From NCBI GenBank assembly GCA_946187695.1, contig CAMHSB010000002.1:124001-188000 (forward strand): 64,000 nt of DNA. Reading direction: 5' to 3'. The stretch is from an uncultured Bacteroidales bacterium. Its GTDB lineage: Bacteria; Bacteroidota; Bacteroidia; Bacteroidales; Paludibacteraceae. Below the pieces are notes generated by a model. It had not been told where the DNA came from and did not search any database. It worked only from the letters and a program-made list of their open reading frames with translations. The translations under genes and the position numbers were made by a program. Positions 55,919-64,000 of this stretch are shown one piece after another. The first letter of the stretch is position 1. Every line of letters begins with the position of its first letter.

Positions 55919-57163
55919 TCAATTATATGTCAAAATGTAACGATTTTGATCGCAAAATAGATCATTTGCAACATCTTGAAGCGATTGCGCCGACGTTTGT
56001 GCAATTTTGGCAAAAGTCTCTTGCCATTCCGGTGCAGATCCGTGGTACAACATCGACTTGGCCATCGCCAAAGCGGAGTTCTCCTGGTTCTGTGCGGAGA
56101 TCGCCAACTGACCGCGTAACTGCTGCAGCGCGTGGTGTAAAGCGGAGTCGGATAGGGGCTTGGTGCGAAGGATTTCCTGTTCGTGCGCAATCAGTTCCAG
56201 GCTTTGCGTGTAGTCCTCCGGATCACACGCCCAATAGACGCACCAATAACCGGTGTCGCTCAAAGGCGTGTAGGTCGACTCGACCGTATAGACCAAGCCG
56301 CGCGATTCGCGCAGACTCAGGTTCAGCCGGCTGTTCAGACTCCCGCCGCCAAGGATATTATTGAGCAAAAAGAGCGCTAACTGTTTCTCGTGTCCCAAGG
56401 GGTACGCGCGTCCGCCTAACATCGCGTGCACCTGATGCGTGTGCTTTTTGAAAGACCGCTCCCGTTCAGCGGAATTTATTCCTAGGTTCCCAGGCAGCCT
56501 AGGATTCCTCGGATTCCTATTCAGGTTTCCGAATTCGCGCTCTGCGATACGGAATATCTTCTCCGGCTTCACGTTTCCCTGACAGAAAATGACCATTCGT
56601 TCCGGGGTGTAGTGTTCCGCCATCCAGCGGCGGGCATAGTCGGGTTTGGAACTGAGATGCCGCAGGGTCTTTCGCGTGCCTAAGATCGGCTGCGCCAGGC
56701 TGCTGCCGGCAAACACCAGGTTCTCAAAATCATCGTATATGAGTTCGCTCGGGCTGTCGTTGTAACTCTCGATCTCGTCCAGGATCACCATCCGCTCTTT
56801 GTCCGTCTCTTCCTTCTTGAAACTCGGTTCCAGCAGCATCTCGGCAATCAGATGCAGGGTCAGTTGGACGTGTTCGGCAAGGATGGCTGCATAGAAAGTG
56901 GTCTCCTCTTTGGTGGTATAAGCATTGATCTCGCCGCCGATACCTTCGATGGCGTGGATGATCTGTCGTGCCGAATGGTGATTCGTACCTTTGAATACGC
57001 AATGCTCGATGTAATGCGCCATGCCGTTTTCGGCCGGCTGTTCATCGCGCGTACCCGCACCTACCATCACCCCCACGTACGCTACCGGCGAGGGCGTCCA
57101 ACGGTGGACGATTTTCACACCATTTGGCAAAATATGGTAAAAAGTTTGCGAATTTTCTTGCAT
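55919..57163 (-). CDS. M16 family (insulinase-like) metallopeptidase
   Basis: NGMAHYIEHCVFKGTNHHSARQIIHAIEGIGGEINAYTTKEETTFYA (HxxEH). Start moved to MQENSQTFYHILPNGVK, because the longer ORF would read antisense through the tRNA 5' end. Confidence 0.93.
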   Translation of the reverse strand: MQENSQTFYHILPNGVKIVHRWTPSPVAYVGVMVGAGTRDEQPAENGMAHYIEHCVFKGTNHHSARQIIHAIEGIGGEINAYTTKEETTFYAAILAEHVQLTLHLIAEMLLEPSFKKEETDKERMVILDEIESYNDSPSELIYDDFENLVFAGSSLAQPILGTRKTLRHLSSKPDYARRWMAEHYTPERMVIFCQGNVKPEKIFRIAEREFGNLNRNPRNPRLPGNLGINSAERERSFKKHTHQVHAMLGGRAYPLGHEKQLALFLLNNILGGGSLNSRLNLSLRESRGLVYTVESTYTPLSDTGYWCVYWACDPEDYTQSLELIAHEQEILRTKPLSDSALHHALQQLRGQLAISAQNQENSALAMAKSMLYHGSAPEWQETFAKIAQTSAQSLQDVANDLFCDQNRYILTYN

Positions 57164-57188
57164 ATTCCAAAAAAAAGCAGTAATTTTG
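57158..57188 (+). promoter_or_regulatory. Bacteroidota-type promoter (TTG-N20-TAATTTTG) for tRNA-Leu
   Basis: TTG 57158-57160, N20, TAATTTTG 57181-57188. Confidence 0.72.
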
Positions 57189-57240
57189 CAAAAATTTTTA
57201 GCTCGGGAGGACTTCGTGAGTCCGACCGAAGAGTAAGCGA

Positions 57241-57322
57241 GCGGCATTGGCGGAATTGGTAGACGCGCCAGACTTAGGATCTGGTTCCGAGAGGAGTGAA
57301 AGTTCGAGTCTTTTATGCCGCA
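57241..57322 (+). tRNA. tRNA-Leu (anticodon TAG), CCA not encoded
   Basis: GCGGCAT/ATGCCGC acceptor; D arm GGCGGAATTGGTAGACGCGCC; CCAGA-CTTAGGA-TCTGG anticodon arm; class II variable arm TCCGAGAGGA; T arm GAAAG-TTCGAGT-CTTTT. Confidence 0.95.
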
Positions 57323-58083
57323 CGTTCCAGCGCTTTGGCTTCTTGCCAGAGCGCTTCCATTTCCTCCAGACTCATGTCCTGCAACTCGCGCCCCATCTCT
57401 TTCGCTTTCGCCTCCACGTAATTGAATCGTCGGATGAACTTGAGATTCGTCTGCTCCAGGGCATTATCGGGCTTCAGTTTGTACAGCCGCGCGGCATTGA
57501 TGATCGAGAAGAGCACATCCCCGAGTTCGGCTTCCGACGGGTCTTGTTCAAACTCCGCCATCTCTTCTTTCACCTTCTCCCAAACATCCTCGCGCTTCTT
57601 CCAGTCGAAGCCCACGTTCGCCACCTTGTCCTGTATCCGGTACGCCTTCACCAGACTCGGCAAACTATCCGGTATACCGCCTAACACGGTCTTGTTGCCG
57701 TCTTTCTCTTTCAGTTTCACCTGCTCCCACAGATGGCTTACCTCTTCCGCATTCGCGGCCGCCGCTTCGCCGTACACATGCGGGTGGCGGAAGATCAGTT
57801 TGTCGCTGATTCGGTTGCAAACGTCGGCGATATCGAACTCGCCTGTTTCGGAGCCCATCTTGGCGTAGAAAACGACATGCAACAGCACGTCCCCGAGTTC
57901 TTTGCTGATCTCGTTCATGTCGTGCCGACTGATGGCGGTTGCCAACTCGTAGGTCTCCTCGATCGTATTCTGACGCAGGCTGTCAAATGTCTGTTTTCGG
58001 TCCCAGGGACATTTCTCCCGCAGGTCGTCCATAATATCCAGCAGCCGCTCGAAAGCTTTTAGTTGTTCTTCTCTACGGCTCAT
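57313..58083 (-). CDS. mazG: nucleoside triphosphate pyrophosphohydrolase
   Basis: LREKCPWDRKQTFDSLRQNTIEETYELATAI; ELGDVLLHVVFYAKMGSE; FRHPHVYG. Confidence 0.96.
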   Translation of the reverse strand: MSRREEQLKAFERLLDIMDDLREKCPWDRKQTFDSLRQNTIEETYELATAISRHDMNEISKELGDVLLHVVFYAKMGSETGEFDIADVCNRISDKLIFRHPHVYGEAAAANAEEVSHLWEQVKLKEKDGNKTVLGGIPDSLPSLVKAYRIQDKVANVGFDWKKREDVWEKVKEEMAEFEQDPSEAELGDVLFSIINAARLYKLKPDNALEQTNLKFIRRFNYVEAKAKEMGRELQDMSLEEMEALWQEAKALERAA

Positions 58084-58861
58084 AGGTGTGCATGGTTAAC
58101 TGACCTTTATGGTCCAATTTGGCATAGGTCCATTGTTTGAAAGTGTCGCCGAGAATAACCACCCGCGCACCGGTCTCCAATTGTAGATCCAACTCGATAT
58201 GCCGATGGCCGAAGATATAGTAATCGCGGTGGTTGTTCTGTTTCTCCTGGTCCTTGGCAAACAGCACCAGTTCCTCTTTGTGCTCCCCTTTGTACGGGCA
58301 GGGATTAGCCAACTCTTTCAACCGGCTTTTCTTCGCCCAACTGTACCCCAGACGGTTGCCCCATCGCGGCGGAAGGCAACGGAAACAGAACTGCAGGAAG
58401 GGATTGCGGAAGACTTCGCGCAGGAACATGAAATGTTGTATTTTCTTGCGCACTCGGCTCGGATAATAAGTCATCCAGTCGCGCGGCAGCAAGCCGTCGC
58501 CATGCGCCAGAAAGAGCGTTTTGCCGTATCGCGAGATAGTGCACGAATCGTAATGGATCTCGGCACCCGTTAACTGTTGCAAGCCGCCGAACGTCCACAG
58601 ATCGTGGTTGCCGGTAAAGATATGAATATGAATACCTTTCTTGGTTAACTTACGCAACTCCTGGCAGAAAGGATGGTATTGGCGTTTGCTCTTGTCGTGC
58701 ACGAAATACTCCATCCAGAAATCGAACATGTCGCCCAGCATGTAGATCGACACGGCATCCTTGCTCATCTCTTCCAGCAAGTCAATCAACTTCTTCTGTT
58801 GCGCATACCCGCGCTCTATCGCCCAACTTCCCAAGTGGGCATCACTCAAAAAATATATCAT
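58073..58861 (-). CDS. UDP-2,3-diacylglucosamine diphosphatase (LpxH-like metallophosphoesterase)
   Basis: MIYFLSDAHLG...LGDMFDFWMEY...FTGNHDLWTFG...LAHGDGLLP...FGHRH. Confidence 0.9.
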   Translation of the reverse strand: MIYFLSDAHLGSWAIERGYAQQKKLIDLLEEMSKDAVSIYMLGDMFDFWMEYFVHDKSKRQYHPFCQELRKLTKKGIHIHIFTGNHDLWTFGGLQQLTGAEIHYDSCTISRYGKTLFLAHGDGLLPRDWMTYYPSRVRKKIQHFMFLREVFRNPFLQFCFRCLPPRWGNRLGYSWAKKSRLKELANPCPYKGEHKEELVLFAKDQEKQNNHRDYYIFGHRHIELDLQLETGARVVILGDTFKQWTYAKLDHKGQLTMHTYEP

Positions 58862-59172
58862 AAAAATCCTAATTCCAGTTTGGCTTCTTCTGACATCATA
58901 TCCTTCGTCCACTCAGGCTCAAAGACGATCGTAACGTTCACGTCCTTGATGCCATCCACACTTCCTACTTTCTGCCGGATATCCTCCACGATAAAGTCGC
59001 CGGCAGGACACGACGGCGCCGTGAGCGTCATCGTGATATCGCATACTCCGTCATCCTTCACCTCAATACCGTAGATCAAGCCCAAGTCATACACGTTCAC
59101 CGGTATCTCGGGATCAAAAACGGTCTTCAGCATCTTCAGAATGGCCTCTTCTCTTTCCAAAAACTCATTCAT
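58858..59172 (-). CDS. DUF59/MIP18-family Fe-S assembly protein (SufT/PaaD-like)
   Basis: VFDPEIPVNVYDLGLIYGIEVKDDGVCDITMTLTAPSCPAGDFI. Confidence 0.92.
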   Translation of the reverse strand: MNEFLEREEAILKMLKTVFDPEIPVNVYDLGLIYGIEVKDDGVCDITMTLTAPSCPAGDFIVEDIRQKVGSVDGIKDVNVTIVFEPEWTKDMMSEEAKLELGFL

Positions 59173-59200
59173 CTTTTTCTTTCAGCCGATAAAGCGGCTG

Positions 59201-59231
59201 CAAAGGTACTGCTTTTTTTCGAGATATACAA
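59201..59231 (-). promoter_or_regulatory. Bacteroidota-type promoter (TTG-N20-TACCTTTG, minus strand)
   Basis: Plus-strand CAAAGGTA 59201-59208 and CAA 59229-59231. Confidence 0.75.
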
Positions 59232-59239
59232 ATTTTTCG

Positions 59240-60508
59240 TCAAAAAAATGAGGGTATGCAGAAATGCATCGCTTCTTTTGTGATCGGGTGAATAAATCCG
59301 ATCTCCGCCGCATGGAGCATCAAACGTTCACCGGCTGTACCATATAACCGATCGCCCACGATGGGTGCGTTGAGACCTTCGGGATGTGCGGCATGTACCC
59401 GTAACTGGTGCGTGCGGCCTGTGAGCGGATAAAAATCCACGAGCACCGTTCCGTTGTCCCGTCTTTCCCGAATCATATACTTCGTGAGCGCCACTTTGCC
59501 GTGCTCTCGATCCACCATCTGTCGCGGCCGGTCATAGGGATTCGGTAAAAGGGGTAGGGGGATCTCTCCTTCACTCTTTAATTCTTTCACTCTTTCATTC
59601 ATTACGCAAACAGCCTCATATCGCTTGGGTATATCTCGCCTTTGGAAATAGGCTTGCAGTTCCTTATAGACTTCGGGGCTCTTTGCCAGCACGAGTAGGC
59701 CGCTTGTATCCTGATCCAGACGATGAACCGGTTTGGCGTGAAGCAGACTTTCTACCGAAGGCTCCTCGTTTTTGCCCGGCACAGACAGCATTCCTGCCGG
59801 TTTATTGACGACCATCAGATAATCGTCCTCGAAAAGGATCTCCGGCTTCTTCCAATCTTCAATCTTCAATCTCCAATCTTCAATTTCCAATCCTTCCAAC
59901 ATGTGACGAAGGATTGGAACACACTTCCCTGAACAGGGTGCATAGAACGCTCCTTCTTGCCGTATCTCCGTCTTCGAAGGTGCACCTACCCAGAACTCCG
60001 CCAGCGACAAGGGTTTCAATCCGTGCGTCAACGCATATTGCAGCAACTTCGGCGCACAGCATTCGCCTGCACCCGACGGCGGCATTCTTAATTCGTAATT
60101 TTTAATTTTTAATTTGGAAGAAAACCATTCCTCTGCAGGGATGATTGGTTTTTCTTCTTTGAATATCTCCAGCAGGTTCTTTGTCTCGCCCCTTCCGTTC
60201 ACAAATTGATAGTTCGCAAAGAGCAATCGCTGCAGCCGTCTTGACTCCTCTTTGCTGGTGCCGATCGGTTCTTCCGTCATCTCATAGACCGGTGGCACGA
60301 AACCCTCATGGTGATACGAGCCGTCCAGTTTGGCGGAGAACGCCGCCAGATATCCGCCATCATACACCAGCACGCCGAACATCTTGCCGCAACGATGTAA
60401 CTCGCTCTCCGGGTGCATGATCATATAGGCATGCACCTTCTCGATGAGCTCGTTAGCCGCTTCTTGCGCCTCCGGACTCGGCGGTATGACAAAGGGGTTG
60501 ACCATCAT
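59240..60508 (-). CDS. RluA family pseudouridine synthase
   Basis: LMVVNKPAGMLSVPGKNEEPSVESLL...KPVHRLDQDTSGLLVLAKSPEVYKELQAYFQRRDIPKRYEAV...PLTGRTHQLRVHAAHPEGLNAPIVGDRLYG. Start trimmed to MMVNPFVIPP. Confidence 0.93.
   Translation of the reverse strand: MMVNPFVIPPSPEAQEAANELIEKVHAYMIMHPESELHRCGKMFGVLVYDGGYLAAFSAKLDGSYHHEGFVPPVYEMTEEPIGTSKEESRRLQRLLFANYQFVNGRGETKNLLEIFKEEKPIIPAEEWFSSKLKIKNYELRMPPSGAGECCAPKLLQYALTHGLKPLSLAEFWVGAPSKTEIRQEGAFYAPCSGKCVPILRHMLEGLEIEDWRLKIEDWKKPEILFEDDYLMVVNKPAGMLSVPGKNEEPSVESLLHAKPVHRLDQDTSGLLVLAKSPEVYKELQAYFQRRDIPKRYEAVCVMNERVKELKSEGEIPLPLLPNPYDRPRQMVDREHGKVALTKYMIRERRDNGTVLVDFYPLTGRTHQLRVHAAHPEGLNAPIVGDRLYGTAGERLMLHAAEIGFIHPITKEAMHFCIPSFF
59853..59894. repeat. 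7-bp tandem repeat (6 units) inside rluA-family gene
   Basis: caatctt caatctt caatctc caatctt caatttc caatcct; encodes LEIEDWRLKIEDWK. Confidence 0.92.
60090..60117. repeat. 7-bp tandem repeat (4 units) inside rluA-family gene
   Basis: aattcgt aattttt aattttt aatttgg; encodes SKLKIKNYEL. Confidence 0.85.
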
Positions 60509-61785
60509 TAGAAAAGACGTAATTGGCGGTCTTGGAAGATCTGATAACCCACCTCGCAGTTGATGCACTCGTGGTGCTGGCAGTAGTTCTGATACAGATG
60601 CAGCAGCGCCTGCGTGTCGGCAGCGTTGTGGATGGTTTGCCCCAACACACGCCATTGGCGAACGATGGTGTTGTTCTCCGGCGCAATCTGCTCCATGAGT
60701 CGCATTGCCTCTTCCGCTGCAGCGGGGTTATTACGATGGCGCGCGTACGCGTATTTATAAGGAATGACAGTGTTAATCAACAGAATATCAATGCTGCTGC
60801 GCCCCACCGGTTTAGGAATAATCGTTCCGTTAGGATAAGAACCGGAGCAAGCCATCCATTCGGGTGATACCTCAAACAGCGGCACAAGTTCTTTCAGATC
60901 GTCGGTGTCGAGTATTTTACTGAGCAGCGATTCCGATTGGTATAGCAACTGCGCAAACTGGCGAATCCGCAACTCCGGACTGTTTTGTGGCCGTAAGCGG
61001 GCGTGCTTCCAAATCGACCCGTCCATCGGTGTCAAACTGAACTTCGTACGTAAAAACTCGTACTCCTTGGCGAGTGCCGTGTCGTCGCCGATTAAGCCTG
61101 CTTGACCCAGTAACAAAGCCGTCAACTGAAACAGATTATTCCGGTGTTTCTGCAGATAGGATAGGGGCGTGTTGATCGCTAGTTGCTCGAACGGCAGGCT
61201 GTTGGTGTGAAAACCGAAATTGCGTGCCAACGAGATATAGAGTGCGTGCTCCCAGCTGCCCTTGGTGATCTCCAAAAGCCTTTCAATCGAAGCTCGTTTG
61301 CATTCCAAACGCTTGTGCAGCAGGCTCTTACGCCAACCTTCCGTCAGCAACAGCGGATCGCGCAATAACTGCTCCGCACAACCGATTCGGCTGATTGCAC
61401 TATCCATCTGTTGCGCCGCTGCAAACAGGTCCGTTAGGTAGTCCTTGTCACTCGGATACTGCAACTCACATTGCGGCACGAGTTCGCCGCGGGAGTTGTA
61501 GATCGGTTTGTCGGCCGTGCGCACGACGTGCAGGATAACATTGTCGTACGCGCTGTCCAGATGGTGACGATGGCGCAACCAATCGCCGGAGCACACGTGG
61601 ATCTCGATGTTGCCGATCCATTCCTTTCCGTCTATCCGCACTCGCGCATGGCTGTAGTCAGGTCCCGCATCGCGGTTATGCTCCCCGACCGACAGAATCT
61701 CCACCGTCCGTCCATCCGTTGTTTGCTGTGCAAATCCCGCCCACAGACAATGCTCCCATATGTAATGTAAAACAATCTCCGGCAT
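60508..61785 (-). CDS. DUF2851 family protein
   Basis: MPEIVLHYIWEHCLWAG...GRTVEILSVGEHNRDAGPDYSHARVRIDGKEWIGNIEIHVCSGDWLRHRHHLDSAYDNVILHVV. Confidence 0.92.
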   Translation of the reverse strand: MPEIVLHYIWEHCLWAGFAQQTTDGRTVEILSVGEHNRDAGPDYSHARVRIDGKEWIGNIEIHVCSGDWLRHRHHLDSAYDNVILHVVRTADKPIYNSRGELVPQCELQYPSDKDYLTDLFAAAQQMDSAISRIGCAEQLLRDPLLLTEGWRKSLLHKRLECKRASIERLLEITKGSWEHALYISLARNFGFHTNSLPFEQLAINTPLSYLQKHRNNLFQLTALLLGQAGLIGDDTALAKEYEFLRTKFSLTPMDGSIWKHARLRPQNSPELRIRQFAQLLYQSESLLSKILDTDDLKELVPLFEVSPEWMACSGSYPNGTIIPKPVGRSSIDILLINTVIPYKYAYARHRNNPAAAEEAMRLMEQIAPENNTIVRQWRVLGQTIHNAADTQALLHLYQNYCQHHECINCEVGYQIFQDRQLRLF

Positions 61786-61806
61786 AGCGATCTTTCTTTT
61801 CGGCTG

Positions 61807-61837
61807 CAAAATTACAAAAAAAATCCCACATATGCAA
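61807..61837 (-). promoter_or_regulatory. Bacteroidota-type promoter (TTG-N20-TAATTTTG, minus strand)
   Basis: Plus-strand CAAAATTA 61807-61814 and CAA 61835-61837. Confidence 0.75.
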
Positions 61838-62042
61838 GATTTTTGCAAAAATAATCGTGCCCTTGCGGCTTTCTTTCTCGCGGTTTACCGCACCAACAAG
61901 CCGCGAACGAAGAGAGCACCTTATTAAAGGGGGAAAAGCTTAATAAACAAAGTCCGTGAGTGTAACGAAATCCTTATGGGGAAAAAGCAAAAGAAAAGGT
62001 AAAGACAAAAAGTTGTGTGAATCTGTGAATGTGTGAATCAAG

Positions 62043-62071
62043 AAAAACACCACGCTTTTGGTGGCGTGGTG
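62043..62071 (-). terminator. Rho-independent terminator
   Basis: Minus strand CACCACGC-CACCAAAA-GCGTGGTG-TTTTT, just downstream of 62086 stop. Confidence 0.85.
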
Positions 62072-62085
62072 CTCAACGAGATTCT

Positions 62086-62907
62086 TTAATTCATTTCTCG
62101 AATAGTAGAAAAATTTTTCCAACCGGCGGTCTTTTTATAAACCGATGCAGAGCCCTTAGGGACATACAACTCGCAGTTGGTAATTGTAAATGCTTCACAA
62201 TTACTGCCCTTCGAAGTAATAGTTGGAGGTTCTGTTGAATAACAATAAACATAAGACTTTGAGGTTGGATAATTTCTTCTTTCGAATGCAGCATAGCCAA
62301 TTTGTTTTACACCACTCTCAATATTCAGTCTCGTCCAATAGTAGCATTCTTCAAATGCACATTCGCCCATCTGTTCAACACTTCCCGGTATGGTGATAGT
62401 CGTACACTTTCTACAACCGCTAAATGCATGAGACTCTATTTTCTTTATTCCGTTGCACAAAGTCATTTTCTCCATATTGTAGCACATACGGAATGCATTG
62501 AATCCTACTTTCTCCACGCATCCCGGAATATAAACTGACTTCACGTTTTTATTATAGAATGCGCTTTCGCCTATAGCAGTCACAGCAAATTCAGCACCAT
62601 CATATGTTACAACGGCAGGGATTACGACCTCACCTTCGTACGGTGAGTCTGCATTATTTTGACTTGCAACTCGTTTCGGAACTGCAGACGATGATGCAGT
62701 ATATCCCTCCTTCTCAAGTTCCACCGTGTAGGGGTTAAAGTTATTTGTGATTTTGTAATAATAACCGTTGATGCAAATTACATCACCGATGTTGCCGTGT
62801 TGCACGTTTGCAGACGGCTCTGGGTCATTGTTGTCATTACTGCCAGGCTGGCAACCGAACAACACTAATGAGAGTGCTACTAAACCAAATAATCTAAATG
62901 TTTTCAT
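62086..62907 (-). CDS. BspA-type leucine-rich-repeat (LRR_5) lipoprotein
   Basis: Lipobox LVLFGC; VTAIGESAFYNKNVKSVYIPGCVEKVGFNAFRMCYNMEKMTLCNGIKKIESHAFSGCRKCTTITIPGSVEQMGECAFEECYYW. Confidence 0.92.
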   Translation of the reverse strand: MKTFRLFGLVALSLVLFGCQPGSNDNNDPEPSANVQHGNIGDVICINGYYYKITNNFNPYTVELEKEGYTASSSAVPKRVASQNNADSPYEGEVVIPAVVTYDGAEFAVTAIGESAFYNKNVKSVYIPGCVEKVGFNAFRMCYNMEKMTLCNGIKKIESHAFSGCRKCTTITIPGSVEQMGECAFEECYYWTRLNIESGVKQIGYAAFERRNYPTSKSYVYCYSTEPPTITSKGSNCEAFTITNCELYVPKGSASVYKKTAGWKNFSTIREMN

Positions 62908-62931
62908 ATTATATGTTTTTTTAATTAACTA

Positions 62932-63837
62932 TCAAAACCAAGATTTTCTTCTTCCGGATTGTTTGAAGAGGTTTGTACCATTCTTCTTTCTCCACCCTGC
63001 CGGATCATACTTTTTAATCTTCCAACCGGCTGTTAAGCTTCTACCTCTTGGCACACTCCAGAAAGAATATCCTTTGGAGCGCCTACCTCTGCTAGAAGAA
63101 TATGTCTCTCCATCCCCATATTTTGCGGAAAAATATCCTAATGGGATAAAAATAATTGCAAATATTATATATGATATTGCAAACCACGTAGGAAATTCTT
63201 CAGAAGTATCACCAACACTAAAAGCAGCGAATAAATATGCTGGAATAATTACTATAAATAAGCCCACAATGATTGCGGTTGCAAGAAGGCATCCATTCTC
63301 ATCTAGTTCATTTTCTACAGCAAGAGTAGATTCTGGTTGACCGATTGACTTTGTTTTTAATTCTACATCATATACAGCTTTAACTATACGAGCTTGTGCT
63401 AAACAGTCTGTTACTGGTTTTCTGCACATATAATCAAAAATCCTTAATTCAGATTTGTCGCATATTTCAATCAGTTTCCATAAGTCGTAGTAAGGACGAT
63501 ATTCTTTCTTTCTAGAATACGAAAAGAATTGGGCTATTACATCGCTTTGCATATGCGTGTTAAGTAGCATAATACCAATGTTTGTGTCCTTAAACTCCTC
63601 ATCAAACTTACTTAAGTCCATCTCTGCGGCAACTACATCTCCAAGTGTTACATTTAGAAGATTCTCCCACTCTTGTTTAAGTTCTTTGAGATTAGTTAAG
63701 AAGTTTGTAACATACATGGGACAGTTTATGTCGTATATATTTACTTCTCGGAAATAGTATTCAAATACCTGCTCATATAATTGATAGAATTTGAGCAAGT
63801 GCGCTTTTAGTTCCGAATAATTGATTTTAGTTGCCAT
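62932..63837 (-). CDS. hypothetical membrane protein
   Basis: Helical N-terminal domain followed by two TM segments (LLATAIIVGLFIVIIPAYLFAAF; WFAISYIIFAIIFIPLGYF) and a basic C-terminus. Confidence 0.75.
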   Translation of the reverse strand: MATKINYSELKAHLLKFYQLYEQVFEYYFREVNIYDINCPMYVTNFLTNLKELKQEWENLLNVTLGDVVAAEMDLSKFDEEFKDTNIGIMLLNTHMQSDVIAQFFSYSRKKEYRPYYDLWKLIEICDKSELRIFDYMCRKPVTDCLAQARIVKAVYDVELKTKSIGQPESTLAVENELDENGCLLATAIIVGLFIVIIPAYLFAAFSVGDTSEEFPTWFAISYIIFAIIFIPLGYFSAKYGDGETYSSSRGRRSKGYSFWSVPRGRSLTAGWKIKKYDPAGWRKKNGTNLFKQSGRRKSWF

Positions 63838-63861
63838 CGTTCAAATTTATACTTTAATATA

Positions 63862-64000
63862 TCAACACCCAAATAGCACAGCGAATGGATCATCCTTATC
63901 TATACCAAATGGCGGAGTCTTGGTTATAACTTGTGCAATTTCATCTTCATCATCGCAAATACATCTTGCGTCAATTTCTATTGAGACGCAATCAAATTCT
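63862..64000 (-). CDS. partial hypothetical protein, 5' end off the window
   Basis: Frame open to the window edge: ...EFDCVSIEIDARCICDDEDEIAQVITKTPPFGIDKDDPFAVLFGC*; 25 nt upstream of 63837 start. Confidence 0.6.
   Translation of the reverse strand, partial: EFDCVSIEIDARCICDDEDEIAQVITKTPPFGIDKDDPFAVLFGC

Noticed and set aside
55919-57247. Longer M16 start at 57247
   Set aside because: It would read antisense through the tRNA-Leu 5' end and its promoter; the internal ATG at 57163 starts a typical M16 N-terminus.

Overview
Bacteroidota (Bacteroidales-like) chromosomal window. The lineage call rests on TTG-N20-TAnnTTTG promoters, a SusC/SusD pair and family content. Housekeeping blocks: the aerotolerance operon (moxR, DUF58, BatD-like, partial BatA); a dcw cell-wall cluster (mraZ, rsmH, ftsL-like, ftsI, murE, mraY, murD, ftsW, murG); a SusC/SusD/Zn-peptidase/DUF4302 operon; a DAHP synthase-chorismate mutase fusion; and a tRNA-Leu(TAG)/mazG/lpxH/DUF59/rluA/DUF2851 block. 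Accessory content: a 2280-aa cadherin-like-repeat surface protein, an approximately 10.5 kb operon of three small periplasmic proteins plus three modular repeat lipoproteins, a small Cys-rich lipoprotein next to a MauE/thioredoxin-like fusion, a KilA-N gene and an AAA_14/DUF4143 ATPase. Main items for a second look: (1) a ~340-nt structured RNA with its own promoter, terminator and apparent switch-type alternative pairings, directly upstream of the repeat-lipoprotein operon; (2) a second long-hairpin RNA (about 116 nt) upstream of the Cys-rich lipoprotein; (3) arrays of different 7-bp tandem repeats in spacers and inside housekeeping ORFs (murE, murG, DAHPS-CM, rluA); (4) a 16-bp repeat filling the ftsW-murD spacer and inserted in murG; (5) a mosaic murG remnant on the far side of the ATPase gene; (6) a 512-bp identical tract between adjacent modular lipoproteins; (7) paired palindromic intergenic elements whose stems differ in a compensatory way. 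All calls are by reading alone; no database search was run.
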